This document shows positions 44,994 to 54,077 of a DNA stretch of 64,000 nucleotides, piece after piece. The stretch's first letter is position 1. Each line of letters opens with the position of its first letter. Location: the IMG/VR virus record IMGVR_UViG_3300042907_001527, positions 40,000 through 103,999 of that record; one strand, given 5' to 3'. The stretch comes from a virus. The notes beneath the pieces are model-generated. The model did no database searches. It was not told where the DNA came from and saw only the letters and a list, made by a program, of their open reading frames with translations. A program made the translations under genes and the position numbers.

Positions 44994-46622
44994 ATGATTA
45001 CAGTAGGATATTCAACAAGAGAACATAACCCCCAATTTATCGAGTACTTAAAAAAAAGTTCGGGGTTTAAAAAAATAGAAGTTATTGAAAAGATTAATAA
45101 CGGAGAGAAATCATTATCTCAAGTTTATAATGAAATTCTTGAGGAATCAAAAACTGACATAGTAGTTCTTTGTCATGATGACATTTACTTTGATACATCA
45201 AGTTGGTTCCACAAAATTAAAACTCATTTTGAAAAAACTGATTACGGTATCTTAGGTGTTGCGGGTACTACCAACATGCCAGAAACAGGTAGATGGTGGG
45301 ATTCAAGAAACACCATGATTGGTATTGTTAACCATGAGAGTGAAGGAAAAAAATGGACATCAAAATACTCTGATGATTTAGGTAAATCAATTAAACCGAC
45401 TGTTATTGTTGATGGTGTGTTTATTGCGTTAAGTAAATCAAAAATTAAACATACTTTTGACGAGGAGTTTGAAGGGTTCCATTTTTATGACATTGCATTT
45501 TGTTATAGGAATTATATAGAAGATGTTAAGGTTGGTGTTATCACAAACGTTAGAATCACTCACAAGTCAATTGGTCAGACCAATCAACAATGGGAAGATA
45601 ATAGAGAATTTTTTGTTAAAAAATATGGGGAAAGCTTACCATCAAAAATTCCGTTTGATGTTAATAAACGATTAAAGGTTTTATTGTCTTGTATTTCTTT
45701 TAGAAACTTTACAGGTTCTGAGTTATATGTTTTTGAGTTAGCTAAAAGTTTAATTAAATTAAACTGTAGTGTTACGGTTCTTTCACAAATTGGTGGACCT
45801 GTGACTGACATGGCAAAAAAACTTGGAATTAAATGTGTGTCATTTGAAAACGCACCAGGATTTAAACTTGGTGATGGACAATGGGGTACGAATACACCTG
45901 AAGGGTTCAAACCATCAACACCAAACGCGTTATATAGAGTTTCTGAAGTTGATTATGATATTGTTCATTTCCAACACAAGCCTGTTGCGGAAAGAATTTT
46001 AAATATGTATCCTGAATTACCTAAGATTTGTGCGATTCACTCTGAAGTTATTTCATTAGAAGACCCTGTTGTTGACCCAACAATTAAAAAATATGTTGCA
46101 ATTCGTCCTGAAATTAAGGAACACATGATGAACAATTTTGAAATACCTGAAGAAATGATTGAAGTCATTTATAATCCTGTTGATAATGAAAAATTTAAAT
46201 CTTTGAATACAACTGAAAAAGATTATGTTTTATTTGTTGGTACTATAGATTATTTGAGAAAAGAAACCATTTTAGATTTAATCGAACACACAAGAGAGCT
46301 TGGAAAAGAACTTTGGTTGGTTGGTGATAATAATGGAAATTATTTAGAAAATGTATTACTTGAACAACATGTTAAGTATTTTCCGGCAACATGGAACATA
46401 GAAAAATTTATTTTAGATGCGTATGAAACCGCAGGAATTCAATTAGGCAGAACAACCATCGAAAGTTGGATGTGTGGTAAATCAAGTTGGATTTATAAAG
46501 TAGACTCTGGAGGATTTATTTTATCTAAAGAAAAACATGAACCACCAACAGATATTAAAAAGTATTATTCGATGAATGTTGCACAACAAATAAAAGAACA
46601 ATACCTCAAAATTTTATCATAA
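44994..46622 (+). CDS. Fused GT2-like and GT4-like glycosyltransferase
   Basis: Residues 1-215 form a GT-A-like domain: MITVGYSTREHNPQFIEYLK, DIVVLCHDDIYFDTSSWF (acidic CHDD metal site), GTTNMPETGRWWDSRN and HFYDIAFCYRNY. From about 222 a GT-B (GT4-like) domain starts KVLLSCISFRNFTGSELYVF, with ICAIHSEVI, IEVIYNPVDNEKF, YVLFVGTIDYLRKETILDLI and TTIESWMCGKSSW. One chain could transfer two sugars in succession. The second domain's usual E-x7-E motif is only partly seen (AGIQLGRTTIESWMCG). Confidence 0.8.
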   Translation: MITVGYSTREHNPQFIEYLKKSSGFKKIEVIEKINNGEKSLSQVYNEILEESKTDIVVLCHDDIYFDTSSWFHKIKTHFEKTDYGILGVAGTTNMPETGRWWDSRNTMIGIVNHESEGKKWTSKYSDDLGKSIKPTVIVDGVFIALSKSKIKHTFDEEFEGFHFYDIAFCYRNYIEDVKVGVITNVRITHKSIGQTNQQWEDNREFFVKKYGESLPSKIPFDVNKRLKVLLSCISFRNFTGSELYVFELAKSLIKLNCSVTVLSQIGGPVTDMAKKLGIKCVSFENAPGFKLGDGQWGTNTPEGFKPSTPNALYRVSEVDYDIVHFQHKPVAERILNMYPELPKICAIHSEVISLEDPVVDPTIKKYVAIRPEIKEHMMNNFEIPEEMIEVIYNPVDNEKFKSLNTTEKDYVLFVGTIDYLRKETILDLIEHTRELGKELWLVGDNNGNYLENVLLEQHVKYFPATWNIEKFILDAYETAGIQLGRTTIESWMCGKSSWIYKVDSGGFILSKEKHEPPTDIKKYYSMNVAQQIKEQYLKILS

Positions 46623-47780
46623 ATGAAATTAGGTTTAATTGGTGTTAATGAAATTGGTTTGTCTTTTGGATTGTTATGCGAAAAAAAAGGTCATGAAGTT
46701 TTAGTTTCAAATAGTAATGATGATTATGTTTTTAATCTTAATCAAAATATATGTATCACAAATGAACCACTAATCCAATCTATGTTATTTGATGCCACTA
46801 AATTTAGTGCAACAACAAGTAATACAGAGGTAATTAAAAATTCCGACATTATTTTTATTTTTTCGCCAACACCATCTAATATTGATGGTAATTATGACAC
46901 AACAAAAGTTTTTGATGTTGTTTCAGAATTTTATAGTTTATCTTCTCAGAACTTTTCTCTTTATAATAAAAAAGTTGTAATATGTTCCACAACAAATCCT
47001 GGTGAAGTGTCACAAATACAAGAAAGATTAAACATGTTTAATATCCAAGTCGCATATAATCCATTTTTTACAAATGATGGTGAGATTGTAAAAGATATTG
47101 AAAATCATGAAATGGTCTTAATTGGTGGAGAATATCAAGAACTAATAAATGATTTAATTAGTTTGCACACCGAACTTAAAAAAGTTCTTGTTAATGTTTA
47201 TACAATGTCATCAAAGGCCGCCGAATTAACAAAAATTAGTATTAATTCATTTTTATCTGTAAAAATTACTTATGCCAACATGTTAGGTGAAATTATAACT
47301 AAATCAGGAGTTGAAGATGAGGTTAATATGGTATTAACCGCAATTGGTGGTGATTCAGGAATTGGACAAAAACATATGAAATATGGTTTTGGGTATGGGG
47401 GTCCAACAATTAATGGAGATAATAAAGCGTTAAAACATTTTGCCAATAGTATTGACGCAAATACCGAATTAATTACAAGTGTTGATACATTCAACAAATC
47501 ACACATTTCTTTTTTAAAAGAATATTATATTCAAAAAAATCCAAATAAAGAAGTACCATTTGTTATGAACCACATAACATATAAGAAAGGTGCTAATGTA
47601 ATTGAGGAGTCACAACAATTTCAATTATGCGTTGATTTATTAAATGAGGGATATACATTAAACGTTATTGAAATACCTGAAGTTGCAGAAAAATTAACAT
47701 CATTAAGTGAGTCGTATGATGGTCGGTTAAAGTTTTTTCCAATAGGGACAAATCCTGAAGGAATATTAATTAATTTATAA
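46623..47780 (+). CDS. UDP-glucose/GDP-mannose dehydrogenase-like protein lacking the catalytic cysteine
   Basis: The 385-residue protein has the NAD-binding start MKLGLIGVNEIGLSFGLLCE, DIIFIFSPTPSNIDGNYDTT, CSTTNPGEV, and the central domain AAELTKISINSFLSVKITYA (20 residues) of the family that oxidises NDP-sugars twice to uronic acids. In active enzymes the box is FGGxCFPKD with an essential Cys near residue 260; here it is YGFGYGGPTINGDNK, with T262 at that place and Lys missing. It may be inactive, do a single oxidation or act as a reductase. The middle is otherwise intact. It lies between two glycosyltransferase genes. Confidence 0.8.
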   Translation: MKLGLIGVNEIGLSFGLLCEKKGHEVLVSNSNDDYVFNLNQNICITNEPLIQSMLFDATKFSATTSNTEVIKNSDIIFIFSPTPSNIDGNYDTTKVFDVVSEFYSLSSQNFSLYNKKVVICSTTNPGEVSQIQERLNMFNIQVAYNPFFTNDGEIVKDIENHEMVLIGGEYQELINDLISLHTELKKVLVNVYTMSSKAAELTKISINSFLSVKITYANMLGEIITKSGVEDEVNMVLTAIGGDSGIGQKHMKYGFGYGGPTINGDNKALKHFANSIDANTELITSVDTFNKSHISFLKEYYIQKNPNKEVPFVMNHITYKKGANVIEESQQFQLCVDLLNEGYTLNVIEIPEVAEKLTSLSESYDGRLKFFPIGTNPEGILINL

Positions 47781-48499
47781 TGATAATCTTAACTACAACA
47801 TATAACTGTGAGAATTTTGTTGAGCGTTCTTTAATGACAATTATGACTCAAAGATTTAAGGACTTTAAATGTTATATAACTGATGACATGTCAACTGATA
47901 AAACTGTTGATATCATTAAAAAAACCATATCGGGCGATAATAGGTTTATTCTTATTGAGAATAAACAAAAAATGTATCAACCAGGAAATTACGACCAAGT
48001 AATTCGTGGATTAGATATTCCTGATTATGAAATATGTGTTGAAGTTGATGGTGACGATTGGTTACCAAATTCAAATGTGTTATCCTTCATAGATGATGTT
48101 TATAAAGACAAAAATGTTTGGATGACAAGTGGTTCGTTTAAATATCATGATGGTAGGCCAGGGTTTGCAAATCCCCCTAAAAATTTTACAAACATTAGAA
48201 AACAAGCTTTCACACTATCACACATTAGAACATGGAAGTCTTGGTTATGGAAAAAAATTAAAGAAGAAGATTTAAAAGATGTTTCTGGAAATTATTGGAG
48301 TGTTGCGGGCGATTTATCATTTATGTTTCCAATGTTAGAGATGTCAGGAGAAAAACATTTTAAATATATTTCAGAGACCTTATATATATATAATGAGTCA
48401 AATCCATTAAATGACCACAAAGTTAATATGACCAAAGTAAGTTCAACCGTAAACATAATTAGAAATAAACTACAATATAATTTATTACAAAATGTCTGA
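47780..48499 (+). CDS. GT2-family glycosyltransferase
   Basis: The 239-residue GT-A enzyme has TTTYNCENFVERSLMTIMTQ, CYITDDMSTDKTVDII and the DxD site ICVEVDGDDWLP (D90, D92, D93). Other segments are IRTWKSWLWKKI and a late ISETLYIYNESNPLNDH. It is an inverting transferase using a nucleotide sugar; acceptor unknown. Its start overlaps the previous stop (TAATG) and its end overlaps the next gene by 8 bases. Confidence 0.88.
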   Translation: MIILTTTYNCENFVERSLMTIMTQRFKDFKCYITDDMSTDKTVDIIKKTISGDNRFILIENKQKMYQPGNYDQVIRGLDIPDYEICVEVDGDDWLPNSNVLSFIDDVYKDKNVWMTSGSFKYHDGRPGFANPPKNFTNIRKQAFTLSHIRTWKSWLWKKIKEEDLKDVSGNYWSVAGDLSFMFPMLEMSGEKHFKYISETLYIYNESNPLNDHKVNMTKVSSTVNIIRNKLQYNLLQNV

Positions 48500-49208
48500 A
48501 AACTTTAATCCAAAAATTTCAATATGTATTCCATCATATGAAGCAAATGGTAGAGGCGTTGAATTTATCGATAAAAATATCCAATCAATTCTTTCTCAAA
48601 CATATAAAAATATGGAAATTGTAATTTCCGACCATTCAAAAAATGATGACATTGAGAACTACATTAAAGGGTTAGGGTTAGATAATATTGTGTATTTAAG
48701 AAACACCGAGAATATTGGGTTTCCTGCTCACAATACTAATAACGCCATTAAAAATTCTAGTGGGGATTACATCAAATTGATGAATTTAGATGATTTTATT
48801 GTTGGTGAAGATACATTACAACTAATGGTTGATTTATTGTTAAATGAAGGTAAATGGGTTATCAGTGGATGTATTCATTACGATTATGGAAATGGAAGTT
48901 GGACAAATCCAATCATTCCTAGAATTGAAGGTGATGGTAGACATTTAATAAGGGGTATTAACTTTGTTGGTTGTCCAAGTGTTGGATTAATACCTCGTGA
49001 TGAATATTTTGACACTGAAGTTTTATATATGATTGATTGTGAACTTTGGTATCGTATGTTTATAAAATATGGTTATCCGGGCGTTTTAAAAGATTACAGA
49101 ATATCCGTTGGAATTGGAGACCATACATTAACCAGCCAATGGGCGTTAAAACAAAGTGATTTACTTTATAAAGATATTGAGTATTGCAATAAAAAATTTT
49201 TAATATGA
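48492..49208 (+). CDS. GT2-family glycosyltransferase
   Basis: The 238-residue GT-A protein shows SICIPSYEANGRGVEFIDKN, IVISDHSKNDD and a KLMNLDDFIVGED metal site (D100-D101), with GFPAHNTNNAIKNSSGDYIK before it. C-terminal to this is a CPSVGLIPRDEYFDTEV stretch. It is probably a glycan-building enzyme acting with its neighbours. It overlaps the aminotransferase start by 4 bases. Confidence 0.85.
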   Translation: MSENFNPKISICIPSYEANGRGVEFIDKNIQSILSQTYKNMEIVISDHSKNDDIENYIKGLGLDNIVYLRNTENIGFPAHNTNNAIKNSSGDYIKLMNLDDFIVGEDTLQLMVDLLLNEGKWVISGCIHYDYGNGSWTNPIIPRIEGDGRHLIRGINFVGCPSVGLIPRDEYFDTEVLYMIDCELWYRMFIKYGYPGVLKDYRISVGIGDHTLTSQWALKQSDLLYKDIEYCNKKFLI

Positions 49209-50362
49209 AAAACATACAATTATTTATCCCAAAATTTAGAAACGAAGAAATTTTTGAACACATGTCAACTTGTTTAGACAAGGGTTGGACAGGATTAGGA
49301 TTTAAAACCATTGAAATCGAAAATGAATGGAAATCTTACACAGGATTACCTCATGCTCATTTTATAAACTCAAATACCTCAGGTCTTCATTTAGCGGTGA
49401 AAATATTGAAGGACACAAATAAATGGTCTAATGACGATGAAATCATTACAAGTCCATTAACATTTGTATCTTCAAATCACGCAATTATGTATGAAAACTT
49501 AAAACCTATTTTTGCGGATGTAGACGAATATTTGTGTTTAGACCCCGTTTCTGTCGAATCAAAAATAACTAAAAAAACAAAGGCTATTTTGTTTATTGGT
49601 ATCGGAGGTAATACAGGTGAACTTTATAAAATTATTAATTTATGTAAAAAACATAAATTAAAGTTAATTTTGGACGCCGCTCACATGTCAGGTACATTTG
49701 CAAAAAATCCATCAACAGGTGAAGTTGAACATATTGGTCATGGTGCCGATGTAACCGTATTTAGCTTTCAGGCGGTTAAAAACTTACCAACGGCAGATTC
49801 GGGTATGGTTTGTTTTGCAAACGAGGACTATGATTCTTTAGCTAGAAAATTATCTTGGTTAGGGATTGATAAAGATACATACCAAAGAACCAACGATAAA
49901 GGAAATTATAAATGGGAATATGATTTAGTTGATGTTGGTTACAAATACCACGGAAACTCAATGATGGCTTCAATGGCGTTAGTTGGTTTAAAATATCTTG
50001 ATAAAGACAATAACAGAAGAAGAGAAATTTGTGAAAAATATGAAGAAGAATTAACCAAACATGGAATTCAAACAGTAAACAGTCACAAAGATTGTTTCTT
50101 ATCTTCAAGACACTTATTTCAAATTGTTGTTAACCAAAGAAATAAATTTATGGAGTTATTGAACTCAAGTGGAATTTATCCAGGAGTTCATTATAGGGAC
50201 AATACACACTATAAGATGTATAAATATGGATTTGGTACTTGTCCAAATTCTTTAACTATCTCCGAAAAATTAATAACATTACCATTACATATGAATTTAA
50301 CTGATGAGGATGTGAAATATGTTATAGAAAAAGTTATTGAAATAAATAAAAATTTAAATTGA
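49205..50362 (+). CDS. DegT/DnrJ/EryC1-type sugar aminotransferase
   Basis: At 385 residues this PLP enzyme has NSNTSGLHLAV, the D157 in LILDAAHMSGT that binds the pyridine ring, and FSFQAVKNLPTADSGMVCF with K192, the Schiff-base lysine. It would transfer an amino group to a 4-keto (or 3-keto) nucleotide sugar. Candidates are perosamine-type (GDP-4-keto-6-deoxymannose) or related products, given the gmd and fcl genes downstream. The acetyltransferase gene follows immediately, as expected if the amino sugar is then N-acetylated. Confidence 0.88.
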   Translation: MKNIQLFIPKFRNEEIFEHMSTCLDKGWTGLGFKTIEIENEWKSYTGLPHAHFINSNTSGLHLAVKILKDTNKWSNDDEIITSPLTFVSSNHAIMYENLKPIFADVDEYLCLDPVSVESKITKKTKAILFIGIGGNTGELYKIINLCKKHKLKLILDAAHMSGTFAKNPSTGEVEHIGHGADVTVFSFQAVKNLPTADSGMVCFANEDYDSLARKLSWLGIDKDTYQRTNDKGNYKWEYDLVDVGYKYHGNSMMASMALVGLKYLDKDNNRRREICEKYEEELTKHGIQTVNSHKDCFLSSRHLFQIVVNQRNKFMELLNSSGIYPGVHYRDNTHYKMYKYGFGTCPNSLTISEKLITLPLHMNLTDEDVKYVIEKVIEINKNLN

Positions 50363-50363
50363 T

Positions 50364-50795
50364 ATGTTAGTTATTCGTGATTTTGAAAAAAAAGACTCAA
50401 CAGAGGAGTTATTAGAAACACTTAAAGAAGTTTGGTCAGTTGATGAAATAAATGAATCAACATTAGATAAGTGGTTTAAAAACGATAATCATATGGTAAT
50501 CGCTGAGTTTGATGGTAAAATTGTTGGTTCAGCAACTTTACATTTACAACAAAAAATTATTCGTAATGGTGGTATTGCTGGATGTATTGAAGATGTTGTA
50601 GTTAGAGAGGATTACAGAGGAAATAACATTGGCGCCCAATTAATACAAGAATTAATTAAAAAGGCCGAAAATTTTGGATGTTATAAAGTAATTTTATCTT
50701 GTTTTCCCGAAAGGATTAATTTTTATAAAAAAAATGGATTTAACCAAGAATCAATAACCATGAGATTTGATTTAAAAAAAAATATAATTAAATGA
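50364..50795 (+). CDS. GNAT N-acetyltransferase, GNA1-like
   Basis: The 143-residue protein has the GNAT fold: MVIAEFDGKIVGSATLHLQQ, GIAGCIEDVVVREDYRGNNI with GAQLI (acetyl-CoA loop) and AENFGCYKVILSCFPERINF with YKKNGF. The IEDVVV-x-x-x-YRG and GCYK-x-x-L pattern is close to glucosamine-6-phosphate N-acetyltransferase (GNA1). It may acetylate a sugar amine, either glucosamine-6-phosphate or the product of the upstream aminotransferase. It begins one base after that gene and overlaps the next by 4. Confidence 0.85.
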   Translation: MLVIRDFEKKDSTEELLETLKEVWSVDEINESTLDKWFKNDNHMVIAEFDGKIVGSATLHLQQKIIRNGGIAGCIEDVVVREDYRGNNIGAQLIQELIKKAENFGCYKVILSCFPERINFYKKNGFNQESITMRFDLKKNIIK

Positions 50796-51496
50796 AATTA
50801 GCAATAATTATGTCAACATACTACCGTAAAGACGGTAGGTCTAATAGTCTCTTAAAAAGAGCATTAGATAGTATTTCAAATCAAACTTATCAAGATTATA
50901 AAATTTTTTTAATTGGTGATAAATACGAAAACAATGAAGAGTTTGAAAATATATGTAAATCATTCCCTTACCCTGAAAAATTATTTTATCAAAATTTAGA
51001 GGTGGCAAAAGAAAGAGATAGTTTTAACAATAAAGTAGATATTTGGAAATTTGGTGGGGTTAATGCAATAAACCACGCAATAAATATTTTAACTAATGAA
51101 GGGTTTAATTATATTGTTAAACTTGACCATGACGATTTTTGGGAAAACAATCATTTAGATTTAATAAATGAATGTATTGAATTAAACAATCCAGCATTTA
51201 TTTGTACAAAAAGTAAATATGGTGATAAAATATTACCTAATATTTCAAACCATGAAAAATACATTAATTTTAAACCATATCCAGAAACTTTAGTTCATTC
51301 CTCAATATGTTTTGATTTAAATCAACTACCCTTAAGATACAGAACTTTGGGGGATAAAAAATGTGGAGATAATTCATCGGACGGATGTTTATATTTTGAA
51401 ATTAGAGAATTGATTGAAGAAAATAATTTAAAATCTATATTAATAAACGAACTTACCTGCACCGTAGAAGGTGATGGTTTTTTTAAAAACAACTAA
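50792..51496 (+). CDS. GT2-family glycosyltransferase
   Basis: The 234-residue GT-A protein has AIIMSTYYRKDGRSNSLLKR, SISNQTYQDYKIFLIGD and the metal site YIVKLDHDDFWENNH (D112, D114, D115). The end has NELTCTVEGDGFF. It is an inverting sugar transferase of unknown specificity, in the same operon as the sugar-modifying genes. Confidence 0.85.
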   Translation: MKLAIIMSTYYRKDGRSNSLLKRALDSISNQTYQDYKIFLIGDKYENNEEFENICKSFPYPEKLFYQNLEVAKERDSFNNKVDIWKFGGVNAINHAINILTNEGFNYIVKLDHDDFWENNHLDLINECIELNNPAFICTKSKYGDKILPNISNHEKYINFKPYPETLVHSSICFDLNQLPLRYRTLGDKKCGDNSSDGCLYFEIRELIEENNLKSILINELTCTVEGDGFFKNN

Positions 51497-51519
51497 ACAT
51501 AAATATAAAAACTCTTAAA

Positions 51520-52137
51520 ATGGACAATGAAATTTCTTTTTCAATTGAATCTATAGTTGAAGGTCATCATAAAGTATCTTATCGAGGTATTAAATTAATT
51601 AAAGACCCTTTTGATTATTTACTATATCAGATGATAATAAATGACGTTAAACCTGATTTAATTATTGAAATTGGGACTAATCATGGTGCTTCTGCACTAT
51701 ACATGGCAGATATGTTAGATTTATTAGGTAATGGTACAATCCATACTATAGATGTAATGGGATATCCAATTGACCCATTAATTGTTAATCACTCAAGAAT
51801 TAAAAGATTTTTAGGTGGTTTTGAAAATTACGACTTAAAAAATACTGAGGGATTTAATAATATATTAGTAATTGATGATGGGTCTCACATATATACTCAT
51901 GTTAAAATGACTATGGATAAATTTAAAGATTTAGTTTCAGTTAACTCTTATTTTATTATTGAAGATGGGATATTAAATAATATTGGTCTTGAAAAAGATT
52001 ATGATGGAGGACCACTAAGGGCAATTAGTGAATTTTTACCAAATAACCCTAATTTTCAAATTGATAGAAAGTGGTGTGATTTTTTTGGTAAAAACGCAAC
52101 TTTTAATCCAAATGGATATATTAAAAGAATATATTAA
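51520..52137 (+). CDS. CmcI-like SAM-dependent methyltransferase
   Basis: The 205-residue protein has the Rossmann methyltransferase motif DLIIEIGTNHGASALYMADM, then GTIHTIDVMG, NNILVIDDGSHIYTHV and YFIIEDGILNNIG, and ends with DRKWCDFFGKNATFNPNGYI. This is the layout of the cephalosporin hydroxylase (CmcI, PF04989) group, members of which methylate sugars or small molecules and are often found in glycan loci. Target hydroxyl not known. It begins 23 bases after the GT2 gene. Confidence 0.82.
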   Translation: MDNEISFSIESIVEGHHKVSYRGIKLIKDPFDYLLYQMIINDVKPDLIIEIGTNHGASALYMADMLDLLGNGTIHTIDVMGYPIDPLIVNHSRIKRFLGGFENYDLKNTEGFNNILVIDDGSHIYTHVKMTMDKFKDLVSVNSYFIIEDGILNNIGLEKDYDGGPLRAISEFLPNNPNFQIDRKWCDFFGKNATFNPNGYIKRIY

Positions 52138-52173
52138 CAGGTAAGTTAAATAACATATCTATAACTATAAAAT

Positions 52174-52344
52174 ATGTATTCAGTAAAACAAAATTCAAAA
52201 TGGGACATTCGAATAGATATTCAAACAGATAAACCGTGTGAGTTGTATGTTGACACATTTCCATCAGAACCTAAAAAATGTTACCTTACGTTCAAGAAAA
52301 TTACGAAAGAAGTGTTAAGTACGCTAAGTTCAGAGAAACATTAA
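52174..52344 (+). CDS. Small or decayed frame before the fucosyltransferase
   Basis: A 56-residue frame (MYSVKQNSKWDIRIDIQTDK ...) ends at 52344. A second frame, shifted at a run of six A (52274-52280), starts at 52279 (MLPYVQENYERSVKYAKFRE) and reads on into the fucosyltransferase start to about 52446. Together they look like one gene broken by a one-base change in the A-run, or remains of a gene cut when the fucosyltransferase block joined. Base composition is slightly less AT-rich than around. Either may be expressed; I cannot tell. Confidence 0.35.
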   Translation: MYSVKQNSKWDIRIDIQTDKPCELYVDTFPSEPKKCYLTFKKITKEVLSTLSSEKH

Positions 52345-52374
52345 GAGACGAAGTAATCGAATTTGTTAAAAATT

Positions 52375-53157
52375 ATGGAAATTGTATCAACAAGATTGAT
52401 AGGTGGATTAGGGAACATGATGTTTCAAATCGCAACCTCCTATAGCGTTTCACTTAGAGATAATAAAGAAATGATTTGTGACACCAGGGACATGCAAATC
52501 CCTCACAAGACATATACATTTTATACCGATAATATTTTTAGAAATATTAAATTTTCGGATAGTGTAATCGATTTAAAAAATATGGGTGAAGGTGGGTTTC
52601 ACTACACACCAATACCAAAGATTGAGGGTAACATTAAATTAATTGGTCACTTCCAAAGTGAAAAATATTTTATAAACCACAAAAATGAAATACTAAAACT
52701 TTTTGAAATTGACGATATTACAAAAAATTATTTGTTAGAAAAGTACGGTGAGATTTTAAATCAAGATACTTGTTCGATTCACGTTAGACGTGGGGATTAT
52801 TTAGGTTTACAAAATCACCACCCAATCCAACCAATTGAATATTACCAAAAAGCAATTAATATTATTGGTGAAGAAAACCATTTCTTAATATTCTCTGACG
52901 ACATTAAATGGTGTGAAGAAAATTTTAGTTTCTTAAAAAATAAAACATTTGTGTCCGACAATTTAGATTACGAAGATTTGTATTTGATGTCGATGTGTAA
53001 TAATAATATATTGGCAAATTCAACATTCAGTTGGTGGGGAGCTTGGTTAAATAATAATGAAAATAAACAAGTAATAATTCCATCCAAATGGTTTGGAGTT
53101 TCCAATTCACATTTAAATACTAATGACTTATATTGTAATAAATGGATTAAATTATGA
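52375..53157 (+). CDS. GT11-family alpha-1,2-fucosyltransferase-like
   Basis: The start at 52375 (MEIVSTRLIGGLGNMMFQIA) is preferred to a TTG 12 bases earlier. The 260-residue protein carries RLIGGLGNMMFQ, CSIHVRRGDYLG, FLIFSDDIKWCEENF and the box ILANSTFSWWGAWLN, all typical of GT11. It transfers fucose or a relative from GDP-fucose to a hydroxyl group. GDP-fucose synthase and gmd genes nearby could supply the donor. It overlaps the next gene by 4 bases. Confidence 0.92.
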   Translation: MEIVSTRLIGGLGNMMFQIATSYSVSLRDNKEMICDTRDMQIPHKTYTFYTDNIFRNIKFSDSVIDLKNMGEGGFHYTPIPKIEGNIKLIGHFQSEKYFINHKNEILKLFEIDDITKNYLLEKYGEILNQDTCSIHVRRGDYLGLQNHHPIQPIEYYQKAINIIGEENHFLIFSDDIKWCEENFSFLKNKTFVSDNLDYEDLYLMSMCNNNILANSTFSWWGAWLNNNENKQVIIPSKWFGVSNSHLNTNDLYCNKWIKL

Positions 53158-54077
53158 CAGTATTAATTACAGGTTCAAACGGATTACTTGGTACCGCGTT
53201 AAAAGAATTATTAGGTGAAGGTCACATATACCACACAAGAAAAGACGCGGATTTAACCGATGAAAAATCAACTAACGATTATATAACACATCATGTTAAA
53301 AACTCAGGTGTTGATACAATAATACATTGTGCCGCAATGGTTGGTGGAGTTCAAGCAAACTCAAACAATAATGAAATTTTTTTTATTGAAAATTATAAAA
53401 TAAATAATAATGTGATTAACTCCTCATTTGAAAATAGGATTAAAAACTTTGTTAATTTATCATCCACTTGCATTTTTCCCGACACTAATATCACATACCC
53501 ATTAACCGCAGACCAAATTGATGTTGCGCCACCACATCCATCTAATCATGGATATTCTTATGCAAAAAGATTATCGGGATATCAAACAAAAATCATCAAA
53601 CAATTAACTGGTAATAATTGGATTACAATTGTACCCACAAACATATACGGACCTAACGATAACTTTCATCCAGACCATAGTCATATAATACCAGGTATTA
53701 TACACAGAGCCAATAATTACAAACAAAACAACGAAGACTTTGTGATATGGGGTGACGGAAGTCCATTAAGACAATTTATACATTCAAAAGATTTGGCAAA
53801 AGTTATTCTATGGGCAATTGATAATTGGAACAGTGAGGTTCCATTTATGGCGGTAAATGATAAAGAACATTCTGTTATGGATATTGTTAAAATTGTTGCT
53901 AAAAAATTTGGTATTCCAAATGACAAATTAATTTTTGATGAGACAAAACCAAGAGGTCAATTTAGAAAACCCGCAAAATCAGACATTCCTAAAAATTACC
54001 AATATATTAACTTAGAACAAGGAATTACCGAAACCATTGAATGGTTTATTAACAATTATAAAACACTTAGAAAATGA
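53154..54077 (+). CDS. fcl: GDP-L-fucose synthase-like epimerase/reductase
   Basis: The 307-residue short-chain dehydrogenase/epimerase has the NADP site ITGSNGLLGTAL (5-16), HCAAMVGGVQAN, the catalytic S103/S104-T-C106 (LSSTCIFPD), Y134-x3-K138 (GYSYAKRL) and an active-site His in DHSHIIPGIIHR. These are the residues of GDP-4-keto-6-deoxymannose 3,5-epimerase-4-reductase (Fcl/WcaG). It converts the gmd product to GDP-L-fucose, or a related enzyme (ColC) makes GDP-colitose from the dideoxy product. The neighbour at 54074 makes the second choice possible. Confidence 0.9.
   Translation: MTVLITGSNGLLGTALKELLGEGHIYHTRKDADLTDEKSTNDYITHHVKNSGVDTIIHCAAMVGGVQANSNNNEIFFIENYKINNNVINSSFENRIKNFVNLSSTCIFPDTNITYPLTADQIDVAPPHPSNHGYSYAKRLSGYQTKIIKQLTGNNWITIVPTNIYGPNDNFHPDHSHIIPGIIHRANNYKQNNEDFVIWGDGSPLRQFIHSKDLAKVILWAIDNWNSEVPFMAVNDKEHSVMDIVKIVAKKFGIPNDKLIFDETKPRGQFRKPAKSDIPKNYQYINLEQGITETIEWFINNYKTLRK

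Noticed and set aside
52363-52374. TTG start for the GT11 gene
   Set aside because: The GT11 motif RLIGGLGN begins only a few residues after ATG 52375; the earlier TTG adds four residues without support.
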